From Paenalicyclobacillus mengziensis (lineage in GTDB: Bacteria; Bacillota; Bacilli; Alicyclobacillales; Alicyclobacillaceae): a stretch of DNA of 64,000 bases. The DNA lies in assembly GCF_017298635.1 (NCBI RefSeq), contig NZ_CP071182.1, positions 3,014,001-3,078,000 of the forward strand, read 5' to 3'. The translations under genes and the position numbers were made by a program. Numbering within the stretch: position 1 is the first letter of the stretch; each line of letters begins with the position of its first letter. Shown here one piece after another: positions 8,752 to 18,529 of this stretch. The notes below the pieces were generated by a model. The model saw only the letters and a program-made list of their open reading frames with translations. It made no database searches and was not told where the DNA came from.

Positions 8752-9657
8752 TTACCCCTCTAAGCTGCCGTGTCGACGTAAGAATCGAACTGTGGGATGC
8801 AGGTCGACGCGCTCTCCAAACCAAAATAAGTCCCCCAATGCTTCAATACGGCGAGGAACGATTGGTAAGGTAAAGTCTTCCGGCTTTGCACCTTGCTGAA
8901 GTTCTGCCCACGAAACAGGCGTCGACACACTCGCGTAGCGTGTTGCACGTGGACTGTAGGGGGCAATCAGCGTGCGCCCCTGGCCGTGCTGCATGTAATC
9001 GAAATAGACCTTATGCCCGCGCTGTTTTGTCAGACGCTCGAGCGTCACGTCGTTAGGGAGTACTGTTTGCATGTAGCGTGCGACAGCTTCACTGAAGACC
9101 CTTGTCTCCGCATAAGTGTGGCCCGGTGCCAGCGGGACAAAGACCTGAAGACCAGTGGCGCCGGACGTTTTCGCGACGTGCGGCAAGGACAAGCGTTCGA
9201 GTAACTCGTGAAGGGCAAGCGCAACACGAACGACGCGGTCAAAACCCGGAACCGATGGGTCAAGGTCAAATGCCAGCCATTCCGGCGACACAGGCGATTG
9301 GTAGTGGTTAAAGCCGATATGGATCTCGATACAGCCGAGGTTCCCCAGCCACAGGAGCGTGGCAACGGAATCGACGATGACCGTGTGGAGTACGTCTGTC
9401 TTGCCGTCTGATGGGACGTCGACGATGGTCACCCATTCCGGAGTGGGTACAGGGGCGTTTTTCTGGTAAAAATGATGTTTGTCGACGCCGTCTGGGCAGC
9501 GGATCATCGTGATGGGTCGGTCTTTCAGGTGACGCAAGAGATATGGCGAAATGCTGACATAGTACTCAATGAGGTCAATTTTGCGCAAACCTGAGTCCGG
9601 CCATAACACCTTCTCCGGGTGCGTGATATTGACCACGTGTTCCGCGGCGAGTTCCAT
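8752..9657 (-). CDS. LigD-type primase-polymerase (stand-alone)
   Basis: Archaeo-eukaryotic primase-type polymerase of non-homologous end joining; fills gaps and adds nucleotides at broken ends held by Ku. The start is ATG 9657 (MELAAEHVVNITHPEK) with GGGGAGAGGGG before it, giving 301 residues; a longer frame overlaps the divergent ligase gene. Catalytic LAFDLDP, the KTSGATGLQ motif and FDYMQHGQGRT are visible. In Mycobacterium this domain is fused to the ligase in LigD; here it is separate, divergent from the ligase with 73 bases between. Confidence 0.93.
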   Translation of the reverse strand: MELAAEHVVNITHPEKVLWPDSGLRKIDLIEYYVSISPYLLRHLKDRPITMIRCPDGVDKHHFYQKNAPVPTPEWVTIVDVPSDGKTDVLHTVIVDSVATLLWLGNLGCIEIHIGFNHYQSPVSPEWLAFDLDPSVPGFDRVVRVALALHELLERLSLPHVAKTSGATGLQVFVPLAPGHTYAETRVFSEAVARYMQTVLPNDVTLERLTKQRGHKVYFDYMQHGQGRTLIAPYSPRATRYASVSTPVSWAELQQGAKPEDFTLPIVPRRIEALGDLFWFGERVDLHPTVRFLRRHGSLEG

Positions 9658-9730
9658 ACCCCTCTCCCCTTTCAGACGGTCACTTTCGACCCCTTGGCTT
9701 AGGGTAAACATTTCGGAAGGAGGACATGCG

Positions 9731-10603
9731 ATGAGCTCAGAGCTTCTCATCCCAATGGAACCTGTTCTCGTCAGTGAGCCGTTTGACAACCCGGATTATC
9801 TCTACCAGGTCAAGTGGGATGGCGTTCGCATGCTGGCCACACAAGCGGACGACGGGGTCACACTTTGGAATCGCAAAGGAAATTTGAAAACGCGTCTATA
9901 TCCCGAGGTGTCTCTTGAGGTTGAAAGTCTCAATTTACCATCCGGCACCATTTTGGATGGTGAAATGGTGAGCTTTGGGGAGAACGGTAAACCTGATTTT
10001 CGCAAAATCCTGCAGCGAGACCTGGCTTCGCACCCGAAGCCAGCGGTGGAAGTTTGTTACGTGGTCTTTGATTTCCTTGACGGCAATCGGTTGAACGGCG
10101 GTCGTTCGACATATCAGGTGCCTCTGCAGGAGCGGCTTTTGATGATGCGAGATTACGTTAAGCCCACCGCCCATATTCAAGTGACGGATGACTTCCAGTC
10201 GGGAACCGTACTCTTTCTGCGCATGCAGCAGCTTGAAATGGAGGGAATCGTGGCGAAACGTAGGGACGGATTTTACCATCCTGGTGAGAAGCATCCGTCC
10301 TGGCAAAAGGTAAAGTGTTGGCGGCAGCTGCAGGTCGAAGTCATCGGTGTGCAGATGAAAGGCGGGCGTCCGGCTTCACTGCTGGTGCAAGAGCCTGCAA
10401 CAGGCGGAGAGCCCCTGCGTGTGGGGAGCGGTCTAGCGCACAGCGATTGGTCACAGATCCTCACCTATGCAGAGTCCATGGAGCCGGACCGAAAAGGCAT
10501 CATTGCCCTCCATTCAGGCATTCAGGCTCGCGTTCGTTTTCTCGAGTGGACAAAAACGGGTCACTTGCGAGGCCCAGTCGTCGAGGAACTCACGTTTTTG
10601 TGA
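9731..10603 (+). CDS. ATP-dependent DNA ligase (LigD ligase-domain type)
   Basis: Seals double-strand breaks in the Ku pathway using ATP. The start is ATG 9731 (MSSELLIPMEPVLVSEPF), preceded by GGAGGACATGCG; the longer frame from 9569 overlaps the divergent polymerase gene. 290 residues. Motif I is KWDGVR with the adenylated lysine at K28, motif III FDFLDG, motif IV EGIVAKR and motif V WQKVK. A C-terminal OB fold follows (about 200-290). It is one of the few plus-strand genes here and converges on ku. Confidence 0.93.
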   Translation: MSSELLIPMEPVLVSEPFDNPDYLYQVKWDGVRMLATQADDGVTLWNRKGNLKTRLYPEVSLEVESLNLPSGTILDGEMVSFGENGKPDFRKILQRDLASHPKPAVEVCYVVFDFLDGNRLNGGRSTYQVPLQERLLMMRDYVKPTAHIQVTDDFQSGTVLFLRMQQLEMEGIVAKRRDGFYHPGEKHPSWQKVKCWRQLQVEVIGVQMKGGRPASLLVQEPATGGEPLRVGSGLAHSDWSQILTYAESMEPDRKGIIALHSGIQARVRFLEWTKTGHLRGPVVEELTFL

Positions 10604-10710
10604 CGACAAGCAGCCGCGGGTTTGGGTCCTGATGACAGCTTGCCAGAGACCTGAACAGAGCGGCCGCACTTCGAGCTTGATTTCGGGCGTAACTCGAGCC
10701 TGATTTTTAG

Positions 10711-11559
10711 TTAAGAGGTCTTTTTGGCGGCCTGTCGACGTGCACCTGTGCTCTTTCTTGTTCTCTTCGGAGTGGCTTCTTGTTGTGGTGTCGTCTGGCG
10801 AATGCTCTCTTGTAAGGCTGCCATCAGGTCAACAATATTGCCTGCCGGTTTTACTACCGCGGGTGCGGTGGATATCTCGTCGTGTTCGATCTTCTGCTGG
10901 ATAGCGGCAAGTGTTTCCTCACGGTGCGTGTCTTTGTACTTGTCCGCATCAAAGGTGGTGTGCAATTGGTTGATGAGCGTCATCGCCATCTCCAGTTCCT
11001 TGTCATTTGGCTCTGCAGCGGTGTGGATGTTTGGCAGTTCTGAAGTCGCTCGCACCTCATCTGGCCAAAACAGGGTCTCGAGTACGATGACCCCTTTCCC
11101 TACACGGACGCAAGCGAGCACTTCCTTCGTGCGGATGACCGTTTTCGCCACGGCAACTTTACCGGTTTTGTCCATTGCTTCTTGCAACAGTCGGTAGGCC
11201 TTGACTCCGGATGAATCAGGTGCCAAGTAATACGTCTTGTCGTAGTAAATCGGATCGACCTCTGAGAGCTCCACAAATTCAAGGATGTCGATGGTTTGTG
11301 CACGCTGTTTTTGCAACTCCTGCATTTCCTCGTCCGTAAAGACGACAAACCGGTTTGGCTCGTACTCATAACCGCGCACAATATCCTCCCACGCTACGGT
11401 GACATCACAGTGCGGACAAGTCCTGGTGTATTTGATGGGTGTTTGACACGCCTTATGAAGGTATTTGAAGGACACATCCTTTGACTCTGTAGCGGCAAAC
11501 ATCTTGACGGGCACGTTGACTAGGCCGAAACTGAGTGATCCCTTCCACATCGTTTGCAA
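10711..11559 (-). CDS. ku: Ku protein, DNA end-binding
   Basis: Homodimer that rings DNA ends and recruits the polymerase and ligase encoded next door. I choose TTG 11559, giving MQTMWKGSLSFGLVN, which aligns with the MHTMWKGSISFGLVN start of B. subtilis YkoV and has AAGGAGG at 7-base spacing; ATG 11565 is only 2 bases from that site. 282 residues, with the Ku core over most of the length. The C-terminal 20 residues are rich in Lys and Arg (KRTRKSTGARRQAAKK), as in Ku proteins that thread inward on DNA. Confidence 0.94.
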   Translation of the reverse strand: MQTMWKGSLSFGLVNVPVKMFAATESKDVSFKYLHKACQTPIKYTRTCPHCDVTVAWEDIVRGYEYEPNRFVVFTDEEMQELQKQRAQTIDILEFVELSEVDPIYYDKTYYLAPDSSGVKAYRLLQEAMDKTGKVAVAKTVIRTKEVLACVRVGKGVIVLETLFWPDEVRATSELPNIHTAAEPNDKELEMAMTLINQLHTTFDADKYKDTHREETLAAIQQKIEHDEISTAPAVVKPAGNIVDLMAALQESIRQTTPQQEATPKRTRKSTGARRQAAKKTS

Positions 11560-11624
11560 AGCCATCGCCTCCTTGCACGACAGACCTGTCGTACAAGGTG
11601 TAGTCTTGCACGGATACCAACCAA

Positions 11625-14420
11625 TCATGCCAAGAAGCTTTTGACGCTGCGCAGTACATTCAGTTCGGTTCCGACAAATGTCCGCAGGCCCGGGACCGAT
11701 TGGATGAATTGCTGCCCATAGCGGGCGGTCACTACCCGTTTGTCAAAAACGACAATCACGCCCTTGTCGTCCACTGTGCGAATTAAACGACCAAAACCCT
11801 GGCGGAAACGGACCACAGCTTCTGGTAGACTGTTGAACCAAAATGCGCTCTTTCCCTGTGCTTCCACGAGTTCGTTGCGTGCCGCGGTCACAGGGTGGGT
11901 TGGTGGTGTAAAGGGCAGGCGGACGATACAGAGGGTTATGAGCTGATCGCCAGGGAGGTCGATTCCTTCCCAGAATGACTGGGCTCCGAGCAGTACTGAT
12001 TCTGGTTCTTCCTGAAACATCCGCAAAATTTGCGTTCGGCTTCCGTCCAGACCTTGTGCGAGCAATCTCAAACCTTGTTTTGCGAGCGGTTGGCGTAAAT
12101 ACTCGGCCGTCGCCCGCAGCATTGCGTGACTCGTGAACAACGTCATGAGCCGACCGCGCGATATCCGTGCTAGCTGGTAGATGGAATCACTGAGCCACAC
12201 GGCTGCATCCTCCGCACTCATTTTTGACAGGTCAGGCACATCCGTCGGTACACAAAGCAGTGCTTGGCGGTTGTAATCGAACGGCGACGGGACGGTTAGA
12301 CTGGCTACTTCAAAAGTCGGGTCGTCGTCCTTTGAACCTCGCTTTGCCAAGCCGAGGCGTTGCTGCAGAAATGAAAAGTCACCCGCTACAGACAATGTGG
12401 CCGAAGTCAGGATGACGGATTCCTTGGTTTCAAACAGCCGCTCCCGAAGGATTTTCGAGACGTCTATCGGTGCCTGGTGAAACACGACCTGACGGCGCTC
12501 AGCGCCACCCGACACTTCCACCCATTCGACCCAGTCTTCGCTCGCGCTGCCAACAGCAGCGAGCAGTCGCGTTTGACCCATGAGCTCTGACAAAAAACCA
12601 GTCGCGTCAAAGAGCCTCCCTGAGAGGTCTTCGTTCGTTTCGGTTTCGGCGAACTCTCCCAACTTGCCTGCCAGTTCTTCAAGCACACCTGTCTGCGCTT
12701 CGAGGGCCCCTGCACTGTCCTGTACGGTCGTAAACTTTGGTGCTTGAGCGAGTTGCTGTGTGATCCTTACGTCCGACTGCCCCTGTGGCACAAGCGCGTT
12801 CAGATGAGCAAATGCCTGTTCAATCAGGGCGCGCACGTTCATCACTTCATCTGTCAACTGTTCCAATACGGGAATGGCCTTGACGCTCGTCGCATCGCTC
12901 CCGGTGAGAAGTTGCAGAAGGTCAGGCAGCACCCCATGACGTCCATTGTCGCGAGTTAAACGCCCAATCAAACTCAGGCACTGAAACCGCGACACTTCGG
13001 AACCGAGGTGGTTTGTTGCTTCTTGTTCCAGGTGGTGTGCTTCGTCAAAAATGACATGGTTGTAGTGCGGCAGCACGTGATGGTTGGCCTTCAAGTCTGT
13101 AAAAACGAGCGAGTGGTTGGTCACAACCACATTCGCGTTGTTCGCTTTTGTCCTCGCTCGAAAGTAGTAGCAAGCTTTAAAAAACGGACAACGTTTGCTG
13201 ATGCAGGTCTCTGTTTCACTTTGAATCCGGGGCCAGACAGTGCCAAGCAGTGACTTTCCTGTCAATTCTTCACGGTTGCCTTCCTTGGTTATCGTCAGCC
13301 AGATGACAAGTTGCATGTAGGTCAGCACTTCGTCTGGTGGCGTGACGAGTGAGACACTGCGAAGTTCTTGATGGAGTTTGCGCATACACACGTAGTGTGT
13401 TCTACCCTTGAACACGGCGAGAGACAGCGGCGTGTTCAGCGACTGTTGCAGAATTGGAAAGTCTCTGTGACTGACCTGGTCTTGCAGCGCAATCGTATGA
13501 GTGGAGACAATCACCCGTTCATCTGTGGCTTTGGCATGAAGTGCAGCTGGAATCAAATAGGCGAGTGACTTGCCTGTACCGGTCCCTGCTTCGACCAGTA
13601 AGTGATGCCCGTCCTGTAGTGCCTGTGAGACAGCTTCGACCATTTGCAGTTGACCAGGCCTGACCTGAAACCCCGGCAGAACCTGTGCGAACGGGCTATC
13701 TTGACCAAGCATGTTGACTGGGTTTTCGATGTCTAGTGTCGTCGTAGCCGCCGGGGGGGCCTCTTTTACCTCAATCGTCGTTTCTGACCCAGGCCTTGAA
13801 AAGGCCAGTTGATCGATGACGTCACAGCCGTCAGGGACAAGCGGCAACCGATTGACAGTTCTCCACTCTGCCGCATTGTCAAACCAGGCGCCGAGCGCCG
13901 GCGAGACGAGATGGCCGAGACCACCAAGGTGCTGCAAAGTCACCTGCGGAAGTGCTGTCGTTTTTGTAAATAAACGACACAACAACTCTGACCAAATTCC
14001 AACGCTTTCTCGAGGGCTGTCGGAGTGCACATCGACGCCAGACGCAGCTATTGGGTCTTCAAAACCGAGCAGATCACGAAGTGTGGTAACATCGAGCAGA
14101 GCTTCTGCAACCGGTAAGTGATACCCAATTGATTCGCAAAGCTGACCTACCCTGTCGAAATCGGACTGTGATATAGAAGCAACGGGTACACAACCATCGG
14201 CAAGCTGCAAGAGCGGCAAGATCACGTCAGGAAGTGCATCGGTAGAGTATTTCTGAAGGTCCTCCAAATGGAACGTCGAAACGATCGCTCCATTTTGCCA
14301 GCGAGCGGCGTGAATGCTGCTAAGCGAAGCAGCGGTTCTGAAATCTTTGGCATTCACTTCTCTGTCTGTGGCTGTCGTTGTCAAACCGGGATAGGATACG
14401 AACATGAGTAAGAATGGCAC
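11625..14420 (-). CDS. dinG: DinG-family helicase with degenerate N-terminal exonuclease domain
   Basis: Superfamily 2 XPD/DinG-type helicase, 931 residues from a GTG start. Walker A AGTGTGKS is at 278-285 and the DEAH box (VIFDEAHH) lies near 475. Between them are four cysteines: one in HYVCM and three in CISKRCPFFKAC. The C-x4-C-x5-C spacing equals that of the E. coli DinG iron-sulfur cluster. The first 240 residues take the place of the DnaQ-like exonuclease found in Bacillus and Staphylococcus DinG, but the DxExTG motif is replaced by SYPGLT and no acidic catalytic set is seen. The Bacillus-like place beside birA/cca and near ypmA-ypmB supports orthology. Confidence 0.9.
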   Translation of the reverse strand: MPFLLMFVSYPGLTTTATDREVNAKDFRTAASLSSIHAARWQNGAIVSTFHLEDLQKYSTDALPDVILPLLQLADGCVPVASISQSDFDRVGQLCESIGYHLPVAEALLDVTTLRDLLGFEDPIAASGVDVHSDSPRESVGIWSELLCRLFTKTTALPQVTLQHLGGLGHLVSPALGAWFDNAAEWRTVNRLPLVPDGCDVIDQLAFSRPGSETTIEVKEAPPAATTTLDIENPVNMLGQDSPFAQVLPGFQVRPGQLQMVEAVSQALQDGHHLLVEAGTGTGKSLAYLIPAALHAKATDERVIVSTHTIALQDQVSHRDFPILQQSLNTPLSLAVFKGRTHYVCMRKLHQELRSVSLVTPPDEVLTYMQLVIWLTITKEGNREELTGKSLLGTVWPRIQSETETCISKRCPFFKACYYFRARTKANNANVVVTNHSLVFTDLKANHHVLPHYNHVIFDEAHHLEQEATNHLGSEVSRFQCLSLIGRLTRDNGRHGVLPDLLQLLTGSDATSVKAIPVLEQLTDEVMNVRALIEQAFAHLNALVPQGQSDVRITQQLAQAPKFTTVQDSAGALEAQTGVLEELAGKLGEFAETETNEDLSGRLFDATGFLSELMGQTRLLAAVGSASEDWVEWVEVSGGAERRQVVFHQAPIDVSKILRERLFETKESVILTSATLSVAGDFSFLQQRLGLAKRGSKDDDPTFEVASLTVPSPFDYNRQALLCVPTDVPDLSKMSAEDAAVWLSDSIYQLARISRGRLMTLFTSHAMLRATAEYLRQPLAKQGLRLLAQGLDGSRTQILRMFQEEPESVLLGAQSFWEGIDLPGDQLITLCIVRLPFTPPTHPVTAARNELVEAQGKSAFWFNSLPEAVVRFRQGFGRLIRTVDDKGVIVVFDKRVVTARYGQQFIQSVPGLRTFVGTELNVLRSVKSFLA

Positions 14421-14491
14421 GCAGCATAGGCCTCCCGAACCGTGAGCAGTGTCGCGGCTATGGTAAGCCTATTCTAGCAGAAACATTCACG

Positions 14492-16075
14492 TTAGATGTC
14501 ATCCTGTTTCTGCCCGTTGTCCGTACCCTGAAGAGTGACTGCCAGGTTGCGGGCTTGCGTCCGGCGCTTTTTCGCCTCTTCCGTGCGTCCGAGCTGTAAG
14601 GCATTATCTGCCAGTGCAGAGAGAATGACAGCACTTGGAGGACCAGCCACAAAGGCCGCGTGCAGATATCGCTCAGCCTCTTCAAAGCGTTCCATTCCCT
14701 GGAGTGACAAGGCGTACTGATAAAGAGCCAATCGCCGGACTGGGGTTCGCGTGTCCCTTACAGCGCGTAAAAACCGCTTTTGGGCTTCCAGGTATGCCCC
14801 TTTTGAGGCGCTGACCTTACCGAGTGCAAGCCACAGCATAGACTTGTCCCGGGAGCTCGGAAGAGCAGCCCATAGAACGGGTTCCGCAGATTTTGTATCC
14901 TCGCACAGCAGATATGCTACGCCAAGTTGAAGCAAGACCGCGGGGTCGTTTGGATGAAGAGAGAGGAACCGTTTGAGCCTTGCAATTGCAGTCTGACTCT
15001 GCCTGGTTTGAAGCAAGAGCCAAACGCTCCAAGCGAGGATGCGCTGGTCGTGAAGGTCCTCATCTGCGAGCCGCAGTGCAACTTCTAGGCTCCGTTCGAT
15101 GTGCCCCATTTGGTAGAGAAGCCGTGACTGCTGTAGACGAAGTCCAGGGTGCCCTGGGCTTAAGTCGAGTGCAAACCGGCAAGTCTGATCTGCGGTCTCC
15201 AAGGAACGACTGTACTGCTGGACGGAAGAAAGCAGTAAGCATGCTTCGATGTCGCGCGGTTCATCGCGCATCACACGAGTGAACGCTTCTTCTGCCTTTT
15301 TGTAATTACCGAGTTTTGCCTGGCAAAGCCCGAGGTTAAACCAGGCGTCGAGGTACTCCGGCATCCGCTCGGTAATGGCTTGGTAGGTACGGCACGCTTT
15401 TTGGATATCGCCATCCTGTAGCAACAACTGGGCTTCTACTTCAAGTCCTGCTGTGATGACCGCTTCCTCGTTCGAGCGCTCAAATACGGTTTGTAAATGC
15501 ACCCGTGCCTTTGCAGACTGTCCCTTTACAGCCAACACGGCAGCGAGGTACAGGTGCACAATCATCGAATCTACCTGGGTTAAGACTTCCTCAAGAGCAA
15601 CTCTGGCCGGTTCAAACATGAATAGGTCGTAGTATGCGAGACCACGTCGAAATTTCGCTGTGGCTTCGTCTGGCCATGAGAACACGGCCTTCGCGATGTC
15701 GTAATCCGGCGCATCCATGTCGAGAGAATCAACGCTGAGCTGAAAAACTTCGTCCGATTTCGGCATGCCGGTTTCAAACCCGTACTCTATCCGAGATGCA
15801 CTTTTCGCAACTGGTGAAAGATCATCCGTATCGGGGTTTGGGGTGGCTACAGACGCAACTGGACTGTCGTGTTGTAACTGGTAGGTCTCCATAAGTTCAA
15901 GAATTTGTTCTTCGAGTTCCATCCAGTAATCCATGTACTGCTCACTGAGTTCACGTAAGCCGCGAAGTTCTTGGGCTAAAAACGGACGCAATTCCGGGTC
16001 TGCTGTTTCGAGTTGCATACGGACTCTGTCTACCGCTCGGAATAATTGTGTAAAAGCTGCATAAAACACGACCAT
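14492..16075 (-). CDS. Tetratricopeptide repeat protein
   Basis: 527 residues. After a coiled N-terminal region (about 1-60), which may bind a partner, and an acidic linker (about 70-100), the protein consists of TPR-like helical pairs, clearest around 235-300 (AWFNLGLCQAKLGNYKKAEEAF) and 340-480. No enzyme motif. TPR proteins are scaffolds; the partner is unknown. The ATG at 16075 directly abuts a GGGGGG run, so the GTG two codons later (16069), 6 bases from that run, may be the real start. It lies between birA and dinG. Confidence 0.8.
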   Translation of the reverse strand: MVVFYAAFTQLFRAVDRVRMQLETADPELRPFLAQELRGLRELSEQYMDYWMELEEQILELMETYQLQHDSPVASVATPNPDTDDLSPVAKSASRIEYGFETGMPKSDEVFQLSVDSLDMDAPDYDIAKAVFSWPDEATAKFRRGLAYYDLFMFEPARVALEEVLTQVDSMIVHLYLAAVLAVKGQSAKARVHLQTVFERSNEEAVITAGLEVEAQLLLQDGDIQKACRTYQAITERMPEYLDAWFNLGLCQAKLGNYKKAEEAFTRVMRDEPRDIEACLLLSSVQQYSRSLETADQTCRFALDLSPGHPGLRLQQSRLLYQMGHIERSLEVALRLADEDLHDQRILAWSVWLLLQTRQSQTAIARLKRFLSLHPNDPAVLLQLGVAYLLCEDTKSAEPVLWAALPSSRDKSMLWLALGKVSASKGAYLEAQKRFLRAVRDTRTPVRRLALYQYALSLQGMERFEEAERYLHAAFVAGPPSAVILSALADNALQLGRTEEAKKRRTQARNLAVTLQGTDNGQKQDDI

Positions 16076-16150
16076 CCCCCCGTTTCCCTCTTATCATCGG
16101 CAACGGTGATTGGCTTTTATGCGGGAGGATTCGGATTTTCAAAAATGCGT

Positions 16151-17164
16151 TCAGAATAAGACCTCACCACTGTGCACGGGCACTTCTTCTCCGCTACTGG
16201 TTTCTAAGATGAGCGTTCCATCCACGAGGAAGCGTAAAGCTCGTCCCTCGAGTAATTCATGATTGGTTTGGACTCGAATGAATCGGCCAAGCGTATGACT
16301 GTGTTTACACCATTCGTCGTGGACGAGTTCGAATGCGGGCTCCCCTTCCGCCAGTTTCTGGACCATTGGACCGTACTCTAGAAGAAAGCCAGCCACAAGT
16401 TTGGTGCGGTCAATTGGTCGTCCAGACGAGGCTAAGATGGATGTTGCAACGTCCTCTATGGACGAAGGAAAGTCAGCCTTCGGAATGTTGCAGTTGACAC
16501 CAACGCCGACAACCGCCTGTTGTACCTGTTCGCCGTCACTGCGAATCTCTGCAAGTATTCCGCAGAGCTTGCGGCCGTCTACGAATAAATCATTTGGCCA
16601 TTTTATTTTTACGTCGAGCAGTGACAGCCGGTTTATGACCCGGCGCAGAGCCACGCTCGCCAACAGCGTCAACTCAAAAGCACGTGCAAGCGGCAGCGGC
16701 CGACGTATAATCACAGAGAACCAAGCTCCCCCAGGATGAGAGAACCAATTGCGCCCTCTCCGCCCTCGACCGCTTGTTTGCACCTGTGCAGTGACAAGGG
16801 TTCCATCAGCCCCTCCTTCCTGGGCAAGCTCTACCGCCAGTTTGTTGGTGGAGTCGATTTCAGGTGTAAATACGACTGTGTGCCCGAGCGCGCTCCCGTC
16901 CGGTAACACTTGTTCGAGCAGGGGTTCCATTAAAACATCAGGTACCTGTACGAGACGGTGGCCAATTTTAGGAGCCGACTCAAACTCAAACCCGAGTTCC
17001 TCCAGTTGGTGAATGTGTTTCCAAATGGCAGTCCTCGTGACCCCCGTTGCTTCACTCAGGGCGGTGCCGGACAGCGCCGCTCCGTTCGCCTGCAGAAACA
17101 GCTGAACAATTTTGTCTCGAAGGACCTGAGTTTCTGTCTTGATGGGTGACATGTCTATCTTCAT
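16151..17164 (-). CDS. birA: Bifunctional biotin--protein ligase / biotin operon repressor
   Basis: Activates biotin to biotinyl-AMP and transfers it to carboxylase subunits; with its N-terminal winged helix it also represses biotin genes. 337 residues. The helix-turn-helix covers about 33-60 (TALSEATGVTRTAIWKHIHQL). The ligase domain has the GRGRRGRNW adenylate loop and the KWPNDL motif with the catalytic lysine. A small C-terminal SH3-like domain follows. GGAG precedes the ATG by 6 bases. It follows cca by 12 bases, as in Bacillus. Confidence 0.95.
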   Translation of the reverse strand: MKIDMSPIKTETQVLRDKIVQLFLQANGAALSGTALSEATGVTRTAIWKHIHQLEELGFEFESAPKIGHRLVQVPDVLMEPLLEQVLPDGSALGHTVVFTPEIDSTNKLAVELAQEGGADGTLVTAQVQTSGRGRRGRNWFSHPGGAWFSVIIRRPLPLARAFELTLLASVALRRVINRLSLLDVKIKWPNDLFVDGRKLCGILAEIRSDGEQVQQAVVGVGVNCNIPKADFPSSIEDVATSILASSGRPIDRTKLVAGFLLEYGPMVQKLAEGEPAFELVHDEWCKHSHTLGRFIRVQTNHELLEGRALRFLVDGTLILETSSGEEVPVHSGEVLF

Positions 17165-17176
17165 AGGCGGCTCCTT

Positions 17177-18529
17177 TCACGCATGAAACAAGAAACGGCG
17201 CAGATCATCTTCACTGTTTTCCACTTTCTCGCTGATAATGGCATGCACCAGTTTTCGAATGGCGATGCCGATTTGAGGTCCCACAAGACCGAACGCTGCT
17301 AATTGATGACCACTGACAGCCAACTCTCTGACACTCCGGAGCGGGGTTTCCTGAAAGACATCGAACAACCGAATTCGACAAGAAGTATGTCTGTCTGTTG
17401 GCTTCAACCAATCGGCAAGCGCGCACGCTGTATAGAGGGCGGACAGGTCAGACTCAACAAGTGCTTCACGCCAACGGAATTCTGACCATGTCCACGGACG
17501 GGCTCGAAGGAGTCGTGCCGTTTCGACGGCGGTTGACACGAAGGATTTTTGCCATGCAAGTGATCGAAACAAAGCAGTGATAGTGCTCTGGCTCGTCATG
17601 TGTGCCATCCAAAGCGCGATGGCGGCGAGATTCGGTCGAAAGAGCGGTGTACCGGGCCACTGCGCCGGTGGAAAAGCGCGAAGAGCATCCGTGTCGCTGC
17701 CAAAAATTTTTCGCCAGCGCTCCCAACCGAGTTCAGGGCATGAGCTGACGATGCGGTGCACCTTGGCAAACGCCCGTTGAAGTCTGTCGAGAGGTTGTTT
17801 CGTGGAATGGAGATAAGGTCCGAGAGCCAGGTCTGGTAAGACGACAAACCAATTCCCTGCCGCAATCTTCAGCAACTCTTGACCGACGCGTTCCATCGAT
17901 ACGGCTTGCAGGCGGAGAACCTCGAAGGTCATAGCGCGATGCGTGCTTGTCTCAATCGTGAATCCAAGCTGTGCCGCAAACCGGAGCGCGCGGATGATTC
18001 TGAGTCCGTCTTCAGAAAAACGTTCACTTGGATCTCCAACAGCACGGATGAGGCGACGGTGCAAGTCGCGCTGACCATTCAGCGGATCGACCAGCTTCCC
18101 CGCCGCGTCCATTGCCACCGCGTTGATGGTGAAATCTCGCCGCAACAGGTCATCCGAAAGGCGTTCTGCGTAGGCGACTTTGTCTGGATGCCGACCGTCT
18201 GAATAGTCAGCCTCAATGCGGTACGTCGTGACCTCGACTGGAAAATGTCCATCCGTCACCGTCACCGTCCCATGCCCTATCCCCGTCGGAATCACATGGG
18301 TAAACAGTCCTTGTACTGCCTCCGGGTGAGCATTGGTTGCCACGTCGTAATCGTGCACACTCCGGCCGAGGAGCGTGTCTCTGACACAACCGCCAACGAG
18401 AAACGCCTCGTAGCCAGCCTGCGACAGGACGTTCAGTACGTGAACGACCTGTGCTGGCAACTTCAAGTTCGCCTGTGGCAACCTTTGTCTGTCTGTGTGT
18501 CCACCAGAATCAGAGGGCAACCGATTCAC
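17177..18529 (-). CDS. cca: CCA tRNA nucleotidyltransferase
   Basis: Adds or repairs the CCA end of tRNAs without a template. 450 residues, somewhat longer than B. subtilis Cca. The nucleotidyltransferase head shows GGCVRDTLLG followed by DYDVAT with the two metal-binding aspartates (near residues 46-66), then RRDFTINA and the RAVGDPSERFSEDGLRIIRALRF region that reads the base. The start (GTG 18529) overlaps the end of bshA by 20 bases and has only a poorly spaced ribosome binding site, so the first residues are uncertain. Part of the dapB-mgsA-bshA-cca-birA string. Confidence 0.94.
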   Translation of the reverse strand: MNRLPSDSGGHTDRQRLPQANLKLPAQVVHVLNVLSQAGYEAFLVGGCVRDTLLGRSVHDYDVATNAHPEAVQGLFTHVIPTGIGHGTVTVTDGHFPVEVTTYRIEADYSDGRHPDKVAYAERLSDDLLRRDFTINAVAMDAAGKLVDPLNGQRDLHRRLIRAVGDPSERFSEDGLRIIRALRFAAQLGFTIETSTHRAMTFEVLRLQAVSMERVGQELLKIAAGNWFVVLPDLALGPYLHSTKQPLDRLQRAFAKVHRIVSSCPELGWERWRKIFGSDTDALRAFPPAQWPGTPLFRPNLAAIALWMAHMTSQSTITALFRSLAWQKSFVSTAVETARLLRARPWTWSEFRWREALVESDLSALYTACALADWLKPTDRHTSCRIRLFDVFQETPLRSVRELAVSGHQLAAFGLVGPQIGIAIRKLVHAIISEKVENSEDDLRRFLFHA

